Shown one piece after another: positions 7,713-16,086 of a stretch of DNA of 64,000 nt. This stretch comes from Chloroflexi bacterium bin20 (GTDB taxonomy: Bacteria; Chloroflexota; Anaerolineae; Aggregatilineales; Phototrophicaceae). The notes beneath the pieces were generated by a model. The model saw only the letters and a program-made list of their open reading frames with translations. It did no database searches and was not told where the DNA came from. The translations under genes and the position numbers were made by a program. The stretch lies in the NCBI GenBank assembly GCA_002238485.1, contig MPMG01000009.1:1-64000 (forward strand), written 5' to 3'. The first letter of the stretch is position 1. Each line of letters opens with the position of its first letter.

Positions 7713-9920
7713 TTACCCATAGTAGGATTTCAGGGCTTGGTCTATCTTCTCGCGACCGGTTCTGATCTCCATTTTGAGTTCCCGCAGCTTCTCCTGAGCT
7801 TCTTCGTATTCCTTCAATAGTCTATGTTGCCGCTCAATTGTCATCACGGGGATGGGGAAATCCCGAACGAGACTAATATAGACATGTGGTTGTCCCGTAC
7901 CTTGCTGTCTGTCATAGAGTTCGGCTTGCTTAAGCGCCATGCACAAGTACAGGTATCGCGTTAGGTACTTTGACTCATCCTTACTGCGCACGACAATACA
8001 GTCCGAAGCCCAAATTGGATCGTCATGCCACCAAACAAAGCCAGAATAAGCACCAGACTTACTGATGGTGAACACTCGTCCAGAGTAGTTATATTCTCCA
8101 TGTGTATAAGGGACTGTGCCCCGTCCGCCCGCAATAACGGGTATGTCGCCAGGCGTGGTTGTAGCTTTTGTTATGGATGTGCCGTTTCTCAATATGGCCA
8201 CATCTTCCAACCTGACATATTGCTTGTGGCTACCCAGTTTCCAGCTTGTGTGCAAGTAGAATGTTTCTTTACTTGCGAGATTCTGTACGGAAACCACGCT
8301 TACATCCAGACTTTCGGGCAGAGTACTCAGTGGAACTGCCGATTCCCGGAAGAAGAAAAGAGCACGATCCAAGTCATTTATTCCTGGTATCGGATTCCTC
8401 TTGCTGTCGAAACCATCATTCTTTATGGTTACGCGATAAAACCACTCAGTTTGGCCTGACCCTTTGTCGGTGAGATAGATAATTCCAGTTTTTGCATCGG
8501 TGTATGGCGCAAAGCAACCTCGCGGCAGTCGGATTAGCATACGAATAGTTGAATTCTGAAGAAGAAACCTTAGGAATTCCTTATGTTGACGATTTACGAG
8601 CAAACCCTCTGGGACTACGATTGCCATTGAGCCGCCTAGTCTCAGACTGTTGAAGCACTTAAGTACACAAGCTTCGTCCGCATGTCTTACATACTGTGCG
8701 GCGCCACCAACTAGGTTCAGCACCTCTCGCGCAATACGCTGGGAAAACGGTATATTTGACAAGACATTGTTATACTTGTCTTCACTGTTCGCCCGCAAGC
8801 TGTCTTGCTGGTTTACGCCGGAGTGTCCATCGCCGAACAGAATCATGTTCATTTTCGCTATACGAGCTGTTGTCGTGATTTCACCACCAAAGACAGTCCT
8901 GTAGTTCAAGGTATCGAGCGCATCTACAGTAAAACTGCACTGTTGGCTTATGTGTCTGAATGTCTCCGTAAGAAACCCTCCTGTGCCACAAAATGGATCG
9001 TATACATTCTCGCCGTACTGAGGATCAAGAAGACGCACCATAAACCTAATGATGTGACGCGGCGTGAAGTACTCTCCAAGATCGTTCTGCGTGTCAGTTG
9101 TCTTCTGGATAAAGTGTTCAAAGGCAACTCCCTTAATGTCTTCGTCAATGTCGCTGAGTTGAAGAGCATTAAGTATCAGTACGATTCGCTTTAGAGTATT
9201 TGGATTCCTAATGGCTGTGCCGGTGATGACTTCGCCGCCATAGTTTTCGCGAAGTTGCTCCATCGCAACATTGTTTAGGTACGGCAATAGATCTTGTTCG
9301 CGCAAGCGAAGCAACTGGCGCCAAATCTCGTCTTCACCTTTTTCGCTCAAGAGCTTCAAGAAAAGTATGTTGGCGAACTCGCTAAACCGTTCTATGCCTG
9401 CTCTAAGTCCTTCTGCTCTCAGGTCATCGTTTAACTCGGCAAACAAGCGGATCAATTCTGTACGAGACTTGAGCACCTTCTTGGGAACAGTAAATAGTTG
9501 ATTGCTTTGATTAGCTCGAAACTTTTGCAGTAACTGGAGGTTAGGGAGTTCTGTTACTTCAATGTCGTTTAGGTACAAGGGCAGACCGCTGCTGACATGT
9601 AGCGACTTGACCGTTAAGCCGTTGCAAGCAAATGCAATGTCAACGCCAATTCGCTTTGCATAGTCGCTTGCCTGTTTGAGCGCCTCGCCTAAGTCTGAGA
9701 CTGAGGCTTTTTTTGCTTCTACAATTGCGATCGGGCTCGTTCCGTCGAACAGCGTATAGTCTGGCCTCTTTTGCCCTAGCTTCTGAATACTGTTAGCCGA
9801 GAGGCGGAGTTTGACAGACTCCTCAAAAAAGACGTTCTTGTTTTCGCGTCCTGATTCTAGAATCCAGCCGGTTGCCTCCAGGGAACGATCAATCTGATAG
9901 CGAACATCGCTTTCAATCAT
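7713..9920 (-). CDS. Single-chain restriction-modification enzyme: nuclease + N6-adenine methyltransferase + specificity domain
   Basis: 735 residues. Residues 1-110 form an HsdR-N-like PD-(D/E)xK nuclease (D54 in RPDYTLFDG, E68-x-K70 in VEAKKA). About 150-470 is a type I HsdM-like adenine methyltransferase, with the AdoMet motif DPFCGTGGF (308-316) and catalytic motif SNIPF (388-392), where NPPF is usual. About 555-735 is one HsdS-type target-recognition domain plus a C-terminal helix that may mediate dimerisation. This order is that of type IIG/IIL or type I-derived fused enzymes, which cut and methylate the same site. Start 9920 has GGAGAG upstream; an alternative TTG at 9947 is less likely. 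The gene is clearly AT-richer than its neighbours and splits a sugar operon, which points to recent transfer. No separate HsdR helicase is present. Confidence 0.85.
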   Translation of the reverse strand: MIESDVRYQIDRSLEATGWILESGRENKNVFFEESVKLRLSANSIQKLGQKRPDYTLFDGTSPIAIVEAKKASVSDLGEALKQASDYAKRIGVDIAFACNGLTVKSLHVSSGLPLYLNDIEVTELPNLQLLQKFRANQSNQLFTVPKKVLKSRTELIRLFAELNDDLRAEGLRAGIERFSEFANILFLKLLSEKGEDEIWRQLLRLREQDLLPYLNNVAMEQLRENYGGEVITGTAIRNPNTLKRIVLILNALQLSDIDEDIKGVAFEHFIQKTTDTQNDLGEYFTPRHIIRFMVRLLDPQYGENVYDPFCGTGGFLTETFRHISQQCSFTVDALDTLNYRTVFGGEITTTARIAKMNMILFGDGHSGVNQQDSLRANSEDKYNNVLSNIPFSQRIAREVLNLVGGAAQYVRHADEACVLKCFNSLRLGGSMAIVVPEGLLVNRQHKEFLRFLLQNSTIRMLIRLPRGCFAPYTDAKTGIIYLTDKGSGQTEWFYRVTIKNDGFDSKRNPIPGINDLDRALFFFRESAVPLSTLPESLDVSVVSVQNLASKETFYLHTSWKLGSHKQYVRLEDVAILRNGTSITKATTTPGDIPVIAGGRGTVPYTHGEYNYSGRVFTISKSGAYSGFVWWHDDPIWASDCIVVRSKDESKYLTRYLYLCMALKQAELYDRQQGTGQPHVYISLVRDFPIPVMTIERQHRLLKEYEEAQEKLRELKMEIRTGREKIDQALKSYYG

Positions 9921-10001
9921 AGGAAGCTCTCCGACAAAACCTCGCAATCGGGAAGGCTGAGGATGGACGAACGATGGCCCACCCCCAGCAGCGTGCCTAT
10001 T

Positions 10002-11231
10002 CTACATGTACTCTTCCTTGAGCGCGTTCCACTCGTCGGCGAGCGCATCGATCATGTCATCCGATGGAGTACCCATCTGCAAACCTTCCAGGATGACTTC
10101 GCTCACCGAAGCCGCCCAGGGACCCCACCACAGGGTGAAGCGCGGCAACTCGTTGGTCAGCATGCTTTGCGCCAAGATCTCGTCATAGCCCTGCACGGCG
10201 CCTTCGTCATTCAGCGCCGCAGCCACCGACTTGCGCGAGGGGTACAAGCCAAATGCGCCAAAGATCGAACGTTGGGTGCCTTCGCTGACATACCACTTGA
10301 TGAACTCCCAGGCTGCTTCGGCATTTTCGCTATCTACCGAGATGCCGATGCCGGCCGGGAAGCTCCAGGTATTGCCGACTTCTGGCAGCACCATGTATTC
10401 GACATGGGGCGCTTGCAGGGAGTTTTCGCCATTGCCGACCACGACCGAGCCCTGCCAGCCCTGATGGAATGCGCCGACGCCGCTCCAGAAGAGCCCGTGC
10501 TGGTTGATGCTGCCGGCCAGGATCTCGGGACTGACCAGCTCTTCGTCAAAGAAGGTCTTCAGCAGCGCCATAGCCTCGCGGGCCTTGCTGCCTTCATCGG
10601 CGAAGATCGGGTTGAGCTCGTCATCAAACATCGGGTCGCCCATGCTCAATGCCATCAGCCACCACGACCAATGGATCGCGCCCATAGCGATGGGGTGCTC
10701 ATCAATGCCGGCATCGCGGATGGCAACCGACTGATCATAGAACTCGGCCCAGGTCGCCGGTGGCGCATCAAAGCCCGCTTCTGCCGTCTTTGCGCTGTTG
10801 TAATCCATCATCACCAACTGCTGGTACACCGGAATGGCCATGAGCTCGCCATCCAGCGTAAAGAAGTCGACCTTTTCAAAGTCGTCAATGTCCAGGTCGC
10901 CCATGGCCACCATATCATTCAGAGACATCATGTTGCCAGTTGCGACGACATTGGACGGCGCTTCTTCGGTGATGAAGATGACATCGGCCGGGGCTTGCAT
11001 GGCGGCGGCCGCCACCTGCACGCGACTGTAAAGATCTGCCATCTGCACCGACTGAATCTCGACGGTGATGCCGCTCTCTGCCATGAAGGCGTTCAGGGCT
11101 TCTTCGTCCGGCGGCACACCCCACGATGGCGTCAAAAAGGAAATCGTACTGTCTTGCGCCTGCGCGGCAAAGCCCGCACTGAGCAAGAGTAACAGCATCA
11201 ACAAGGGTATTGCCCGTTTCAAGCTATGCAT
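10002..11231 (-). CDS. Extracellular sugar-binding protein (importer 1)
   Basis: 409 residues. Signal peptide MHSLKRAIPLLMLLLLLSAG with cleavage near AQAQ-DS and no lipobox cysteine, so it is a secreted or cell-surface family 1 binding protein. Motifs typical of the family include PADVIFITEE, ATWAEFYDQS, and a C-terminal EAAWEFIKWYVSEGTQRSIF. The ribosome site AAGGGGAG precedes the ATG. It is same-strand with the permeases at 5877-7669 but separated from them by 2.3 kb of inserted restriction-modification DNA. It should capture the sugar and hand it to that permease pair. Confidence 0.92.
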   Translation of the reverse strand: MHSLKRAIPLLMLLLLLSAGFAAQAQDSTISFLTPSWGVPPDEEALNAFMAESGITVEIQSVQMADLYSRVQVAAAAMQAPADVIFITEEAPSNVVATGNMMSLNDMVAMGDLDIDDFEKVDFFTLDGELMAIPVYQQLVMMDYNSAKTAEAGFDAPPATWAEFYDQSVAIRDAGIDEHPIAMGAIHWSWWLMALSMGDPMFDDELNPIFADEGSKAREAMALLKTFFDEELVSPEILAGSINQHGLFWSGVGAFHQGWQGSVVVGNGENSLQAPHVEYMVLPEVGNTWSFPAGIGISVDSENAEAAWEFIKWYVSEGTQRSIFGAFGLYPSRKSVAAALNDEGAVQGYDEILAQSMLTNELPRFTLWWGPWAASVSEVILEGLQMGTPSDDMIDALADEWNALKEEYM

Positions 11232-11325
11232 GGTATCTCCCCTTCCATATAGACCTTGCCTTTCATAGTAACCGCTTTTGCGCGCAAGGCAAAAAACTGC
11301 ATGTCAAGTGGGAATGGTCGGACAC

Positions 11326-12564
11326 TCACTCCAGCGCTTTGAGGTCGCTGCTGCTGCCCGGCGCTTGCGGCGTACGATACACGCCATTTTCAACGCGCGC
11401 CGGCTGCGTGAAATGCGCCCGCAAATGGGGAATATATTCCAGGAAGATGACCTCGTGCCCCAGCGCGATGTGATTGAAGAGGACAAGATGCTGGTGGATC
11501 TGCCCCATATCGCCGACATGCGGCACGACCGGCACAGCAAACTTCTTCGCCAGCAGACTGACGGCGATGAACTCGCTGACTCCTCCCAGCCGCAGGCAAT
11601 CGGGCTGTATGAAACCACAAGCCCCCGCCTGCAAATAATTCTTGAACAAAATCTGGTTGGGCAGGTGCTCGCCGATGGCCAGTTTCATGGGGGCGATCGC
11701 TCGTGCCAGAGTCTGATGCGCCAGGACATCGTCGGGATGCGTCGGCTCTTCGATCCAGTAAGGATTCATGCCGCGCAGCTCATTGCAAACCGCCATGGAT
11801 TGGCTCAGAGTCCATTGTTGATTGCAATCCAGCATGACGCGCGCTTCTTCGCCGACTGCCTCCCGCACCAGGAATGCGCGCCGGATATCGCGGGCCGCAT
11901 CTGCCGAACCTACCTTGAGCTTCACCGCCGCGAAACCGCGATCCAGCGACTCGATGATGTTCTGCTTGATTGTGTCGTCTGAATACTGAAACCAGCCGAT
12001 AGATGTGTCGTAGCCGGGATAGCCGCGCTGGATGATACCGGCGCGTTCTTCGCGCGTTTCCCCCTGCCCTTGCAGCATTTGCAGCGCCTCGTCCGCTGTC
12101 AGCGCATCTTCCAGATAGCGCAGATGCAGGGTGTTCAACAGCTGTTCGGGCGTCAGATCCAGCAGCAGACGCCACAATGGCAATTGGCGTGATTTCGCCC
12201 ACAAGTCCCAGCAGGCATTGACAATGGACGACAGCGCCAGGTGCACGACGCCCTTGTGCGGACCCAGCCAGCGATATTGCGGATGCTCGAGGATCTGCGC
12301 GAAGACAGCGCCAAAGCCCGCCATCAACGCTTCGATCTCGCAGCCAACCAGACATTCGCTCAATACCCTGATAGCAGCACAGACCAGGTCGTTGCCGCCG
12401 CCCAAGGTGAAGGCCAAGCCCGTGCCGCGCAGGTCGCCAGCCTGCAGCTGCGTCACGGCGTAGGAATACTGCGGATTGGAGTGGATGCTGTCTGCGCCGG
12501 CGCCTTCCTCCAAGGCATAGCGCTGGTCCTGCGCGCTGACAGCTGTGATGACATGGCTGGGCAT
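11326..12564 (-). CDS. L-fuconate dehydratase-like enzyme (enolase superfamily)
   Basis: 412 residues from the ATG at 12564, preceded by AGGAG. Upstream codons up to 12657 read through a repeat and are not native. Family residues: K215-L-K217 as catalytic bases, metal ligands D246 (MLDCNQQW), E272 (IEEPTHPDD) and E299 (AIGEH), and H349 (VPHVGDMG). The long loop GYPGYDTSIGWFQYSDD (181-197) is characteristic of the L-fuconate dehydratase group, which removes water from L-fuconate to give 2-keto-3-deoxy-L-fuconate. The fuconolactonase-like amidohydrolase at 24957 could supply the substrate. It is divergent from the binding protein at 12778, and the two may share control. The group also includes other 6-carbon acid dehydratases, so the substrate is probable, not proven. 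Confidence 0.85.
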   Translation of the reverse strand: MPSHVITAVSAQDQRYALEEGAGADSIHSNPQYSYAVTQLQAGDLRGTGLAFTLGGGNDLVCAAIRVLSECLVGCEIEALMAGFGAVFAQILEHPQYRWLGPHKGVVHLALSSIVNACWDLWAKSRQLPLWRLLLDLTPEQLLNTLHLRYLEDALTADEALQMLQGQGETREERAGIIQRGYPGYDTSIGWFQYSDDTIKQNIIESLDRGFAAVKLKVGSADAARDIRRAFLVREAVGEEARVMLDCNQQWTLSQSMAVCNELRGMNPYWIEEPTHPDDVLAHQTLARAIAPMKLAIGEHLPNQILFKNYLQAGACGFIQPDCLRLGGVSEFIAVSLLAKKFAVPVVPHVGDMGQIHQHLVLFNHIALGHEVIFLEYIPHLRAHFTQPARVENGVYRTPQAPGSSSDLKALE

Positions 12565-12609
12565 ATATCGCTCCTGTGTCAGAGAGTTCTGGTTGGTCCT
12601 GCATATCGT

Positions 12610-12643
12610 AACCACAAAGACACAAAGGGCACAAAGGCATTGA
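12610..12643. repeat. CACAAAG-type dispersed repeat
   Basis: AACCACAAAGACACAAAGGG followed by CACAAAGG. A related copy is at 41325-41360 with an inverted partial at 41380-41396. This short repeat type is common in intergenic DNA of several bacterial phyla. Here it lies 5' of the fuconate dehydratase-like gene. Confidence 0.7.
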
Positions 12644-12682
12644 AGGTTCCTTGCCACAGAGAATAGTCTGCTGTGCAGGGGC

Positions 12683-12696
12683 GGGGGGGGGGGGGG
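12683..12696. repeat. Homopolymer tract of 14 G upstream of importer 2
   Basis: An uninterrupted G14 run lies 14 bp 5' of a sigma70-like -35 box. Slipped-strand length change here could alter spacing between an upstream activator site and the promoter. Tract length is also prone to sequencing error. Confidence 0.75.
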
Positions 12697-12709
12697 ATAG
12701 GCATCTTTC

Positions 12710-12738
12710 TTGCCGCAGGGTCGACTCTGCGTTATGCT
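12710..12738 (+). promoter_or_regulatory. Putative sigma70 promoter for importer 2 operon
   Basis: TTGCCG (12710-12715), 17-bp spacer, TATGCT (12733-12738), 40 bp before the start codon of the binding protein. The -35 matches consensus at 4 of 6 and the -10 at 4 of 6 positions. Confidence 0.5.
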
Positions 12739-12777
12739 TGTAGCTAGCGCATTTTACGCAGTTCAAGGAGGCAATAC

Positions 12778-14133
12778 ATGTTGATTCGCAGACTCTTCGT
12801 CGTCGTTCTGGTGTTGGCGCTGCTGATAACGGCGGCTGCTGCGCAAGACGAACCACAATACGCAGGCTTGGACATGGACTTGTCCGGCATCAACATCAAG
12901 ATGGCAGCCATCGGCGGCGGACAATACGAAGTCATGTACGACTCGATCGCCGTTTTTGAAGAAGCCACGGGCGCTACAGTCGAGATCATCGCCCTGCTGG
13001 ACGGCTTCGCGATCGACCAGAAGCTCAAGGTCGACTTTGCCACGGGCGCAGCCGACTATGATGTCGCCTGGGACCACACCAGCTTTGTCGCTCAATACAC
13101 GCCTTTCCTGCATCCGCTGCAAGACTTCTTCAGCGATGAAGATCTGGCGGCGTTCAGCCCGGCCATCCTGGATGCGGCGACCATTGACGGCAACCTCTAC
13201 CTGATCCCGCGCCACGCCGATATCAGCCCCATTCACTACCGCGCCGATCTGTTTGCGGACGAAGCTATCGCCGCTGCTTACATGGAAGCCACAGGCGAAG
13301 CCCTGACCGTGCCGACCACGCTGGAGCAGATCGACCGCCAGGCGCGCTTCTTCGTCGAAAACGGGCACGCCACCTTCGGCTATACCCTGGCTGGCAAGGA
13401 AGAAGCATTGACGGGCCGCTTCTACGAAATGCTCTTTGCCAGTGGCGGCGCGCTCTTTGACGAGAATTACAACCCGACCTTCAATGACGAGATCGGCGTT
13501 GCCGTGGCCGAATTGATCGCCAGCTGGTACCAGGATGGCATCATCCCGGCGGATACGACATCGCTGCTGTGGGATGGCGTCGCCCAGAACTTCTGCAACA
13601 ACGATGTCGCCCTCAAGCTGGAGTGGTACGGCTGGTACTCCTACTTCCAGGATGCGGAATCCTGCGCGGTGGCCGGCAACTTTGGCTTGGCTCGCGGCTT
13701 CACAGGCCTGTCGGTCGGCGGCGACAATGTTCGTCCCAGCGGTTGGGCGGGCGCGCATGCCTTCTCCATCCCCGCGACAGCTCCCAATCCGCAAGCGGGC
13801 GCAGAATTGATCCGCTTCTTGACCAGCGAGCGGGTTGCCTATGAAGAAGCGACACTGGGCTACTTGCCGGTGCGCGACGATGTCTGGGGCCGCATCATCG
13901 CCGATGCAGCCGATGCCGAAAATCCGCTGAACCGCGAACGGCTGGAGCTGGCGCGCATCCAGGTCGGCGAAGACTTCAAAACGCCACCCCTGATCGCCGA
14001 GTGGCTTCCTTTCTCCAACCTCTTCTACCCGCAGCTGCAAGCGATCATCCTGGGCGATATCGACGCGCAATCCGGGCTGGATGCAGCCGCCGAAGATACC
14101 CGCGAGCTGATGGAATCGGCTGGCTACTACTAG
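12778..14133 (+). CDS. Extracellular sugar-binding protein (importer 2)
   Basis: 451 residues. Signal peptide MLIRRLFVVVLVLALLITAA with cleavage around AAA-QDEP and no lipobox. It has a family 1 periplasmic-binding fold with PTTLEQIDRQARFF, EALTGRFYEMLFASGG, WDGVAQNFCNNDVALKLEW and a late SGWAGAHAFSIPATAPNPQA segment, the region that usually precedes the hinge-closing helix. AAGGAGG sits 8 nt upstream of the ATG. It is first in an operon with permeases 14254-15207 and 15204-16073. The opposite-strand fuconate dehydratase-like gene suggests fucose or another deoxy-sugar as ligand, by inference only. Confidence 0.92.
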   Translation: MLIRRLFVVVLVLALLITAAAAQDEPQYAGLDMDLSGINIKMAAIGGGQYEVMYDSIAVFEEATGATVEIIALLDGFAIDQKLKVDFATGAADYDVAWDHTSFVAQYTPFLHPLQDFFSDEDLAAFSPAILDAATIDGNLYLIPRHADISPIHYRADLFADEAIAAAYMEATGEALTVPTTLEQIDRQARFFVENGHATFGYTLAGKEEALTGRFYEMLFASGGALFDENYNPTFNDEIGVAVAELIASWYQDGIIPADTTSLLWDGVAQNFCNNDVALKLEWYGWYSYFQDAESCAVAGNFGLARGFTGLSVGGDNVRPSGWAGAHAFSIPATAPNPQAGAELIRFLTSERVAYEEATLGYLPVRDDVWGRIIADAADAENPLNRERLELARIQVGEDFKTPPLIAEWLPFSNLFYPQLQAIILGDIDAQSGLDAAAEDTRELMESAGYY

Positions 14134-14253
14134 ATCGCTCCTCGACTTGAGGAAACCCGTAGGCAAGGTGGTCGGTAACAGATCGCCTTGTCCTGCGAAG
14201 GCAACCACCCGTGGGCGGCTCGCAGGAGTCGCCCCAAAGCCTGTACAGGTTCG

Positions 14254-15207
14254 ATGACAGCCAAACCCAAAGCCAACCGGCAAAACGCAGCGGCGCAAGC
14301 CATCACGCAGAACCGCATTGATGCCGGGCTGTTTCCCTTTCTGCTGATATTGCCTGCGATCATCGTCATCGCGCTGGTCATCGCCTTCCCTCTGCTCTAT
14401 TCGCTCTATGTCAGCTTCACGCCCTACGAGTTGCTGCGCCCCAACAGCCTGAACTTCACGCTGGGCAAGGCGCTGCGCAATTATCAAAAGCTGCTCAATG
14501 ATGACGTCTTTTGGCGCTCGCTTTGGAACACAATCATCTTTCTGGCCATCAGCGTCAACCTGAGTTATTTGCTGTCGCTGGCGCTTTCGCAGCTGCTGGC
14601 GCGGGTGACGGTGGGCCAAAGCCTGCTGCGCACGCTGCTGATGGTGCCGATGATGTTCGCGCCCATTCTGGTGGGCATGCAATTCCGCTGGTTCTTCAAC
14701 GCCAATGTCGGGCTGGTCAACAACTTTCTCATCAGCGTTGGCTTGATCCAGGAACAGGGACAGATCGCCTGGCTGGTGGATGTGCCGCTGGGCATGATCA
14801 CCATCATCATCGCTTCGATCTGGATGAACATCCCGGTGCTGACCATCATCTTGTTGGCTGGCACACTCAGCCTGCCGACCGAGACATTCGAAGCGGCCGA
14901 GGTGGATGGCGCATCGGGCTGGCAAAAATTCCGCTTCATCACCTTCCCGCTGCTCGCGCCCTTCAGTTACATCGCGCTGACGATCATGTCGCTGGATATC
15001 GCGCGGGCATTTGACATCGTGCGCATCATGACCGATGGCGGACCAGCGCGCCGCACCGAGATGCTTTGGACGTATATCACGCGCCTGGCCATTGAAGACA
15101 CCAAGTTTGGGCTGGGCAGCGCCATGTCCTGGATCACGGTGTCGCTTTCGGTGCTCTTCACGCTCTATTTCTTCCGCCAGCTGGTCAAGGCGAGGATCGT
15201 ACGATGA
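14254..15207 (+). CDS. Carbohydrate ABC transporter permease, MalF type (importer 2)
   Basis: 317 residues. A hydrophilic N-terminus leads to helix 1 (FPFLLILPAIIVIALVIAFP) and six helices in total, with EAA loop EAAEVDGASGWQKFRFITFP. The ATG at 14254 is chosen because the 22 codons upstream from a TTG encode no family-like sequence. It overlaps the next permease by 4 nt (ATGA), indicating coupled translation and a 1:1 pore. It follows the binding protein after a 120-bp spacer. It needs an external ATPase. Confidence 0.92.
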   Translation: MTAKPKANRQNAAAQAITQNRIDAGLFPFLLILPAIIVIALVIAFPLLYSLYVSFTPYELLRPNSLNFTLGKALRNYQKLLNDDVFWRSLWNTIIFLAISVNLSYLLSLALSQLLARVTVGQSLLRTLLMVPMMFAPILVGMQFRWFFNANVGLVNNFLISVGLIQEQGQIAWLVDVPLGMITIIIASIWMNIPVLTIILLAGTLSLPTETFEAAEVDGASGWQKFRFITFPLLAPFSYIALTIMSLDIARAFDIVRIMTDGGPARRTEMLWTYITRLAIEDTKFGLGSAMSWITVSLSVLFTLYFFRQLVKARIVR

Positions 15208-16073
15208 TCACGCGCAGTGTGGGACCCAACCGCCGCCGCAATGACCGCATCTGGAATGCCCTTGCTTGGGTCGTGCTGCTGGCATTGGCGCTGCCGGCAT
15301 TTTGGATCATCATGACTGCCTTCCGCCCCAATTCTGAAATCAACACATTTCCGCCGGTGTGGATACCCCGGCGGCTGACCCTGGATGCCTATGCCAACAT
15401 GTTTGGGCTGAACCCCGAAGTGCGGCAGCGCGTGGCGGTCGAAGCCTATCTGCGCAATTCGCTGCTGGCCTCGGGAGTCAGCACGATCGTGGCTGTTTCG
15501 CTGGGTACGTTGGCGGGATATGCCTTCGCGCGCTTCCGTTTTCGGTTTCATACTGGCTTGTTCTTGGGCATCATGCTGTCGCGGGCTGTGCCGGGCGTGG
15601 CGCTAAGCCTGCCTCTCTTTTTGCTCTTCAATCGCGTCGGCTTGACCAACAATGTGCTAGGGCTGGCACTTGTGTATGTCGCGGTCAACATCCCCTTCAC
15701 CGCCTGGCTGATGGATGGATTCTTTCGCCAGATCCCGCAAGAGCTCACCGAATCGGCTTATATCGACGGCTGCGGGCACTGGTCGGCATTCTGGCGCATC
15801 GAGCTGCCGCTTTCGCTGCCCGGTTTGTCGACAGCGGCCATCTTTGCCTTTCTGGCGGCCTGGAACGAATTTCAGATTGTCAGCGTGCTGGCGCGCAACA
15901 ACGCCGCCAAGACTTTCCCGCCCGGTCTCTTCGCCTTCACCGAGCAGTTCACCGTCGATTGGCGCGGCATGGCGGCCATGAGCGTGATCATGATGGTGCC
16001 AGCCGTGATCTTCGTGATCTTGGTGCAGCGCAACCTGGTCAGCGGCTTGACCTTTGGCGCGGTCAAAGGCTAG
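15204..16073 (+). CDS. Carbohydrate ABC transporter permease, MalG type (importer 2)
   Basis: 289 residues, six helices, C-terminus SGLTFGAVKG as usual for MalG-type permeases. The EAA loop reads ESAYIDGCGHWSAFWRIELP, with Cys where most have Ala. It pairs with the 14254-15207 permease. Its last 45 bp (16029-16073) are duplicated at 18201 and 20373, marking the edges of the tandem duplication that produced the secreted protease-like genes next door. It converges on the gene at 16087 with a 13-bp gap. Confidence 0.92.
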   Translation: MITRSVGPNRRRNDRIWNALAWVVLLALALPAFWIIMTAFRPNSEINTFPPVWIPRRLTLDAYANMFGLNPEVRQRVAVEAYLRNSLLASGVSTIVAVSLGTLAGYAFARFRFRFHTGLFLGIMLSRAVPGVALSLPLFLLFNRVGLTNNVLGLALVYVAVNIPFTAWLMDGFFRQIPQELTESAYIDGCGHWSAFWRIELPLSLPGLSTAAIFAFLAAWNEFQIVSVLARNNAAKTFPPGLFAFTEQFTVDWRGMAAMSVIMMVPAVIFVILVQRNLVSGLTFGAVKG

Positions 16074-16086
16074 CCAAGCAAGCGGC

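Noticed and set aside
9963..11192. 409-codon open frame opposite the importer 1 binding protein
   Set aside because: The opposite strand encodes a complete signal peptide and binding-protein fold; this frame has no recognisable domain.
12565..12657. N-terminal extension of the fuconate dehydratase-like protein
   Set aside because: These codons are read through a CACAAAG-type repeat; the ATG at 12564 has a ribosome site and matches the family start.
12763..14925. 720-codon open frame on the - strand opposite the importer 2 genes
   Set aside because: It covers parts of two certain genes on the other strand and has no domain or ribosome site.
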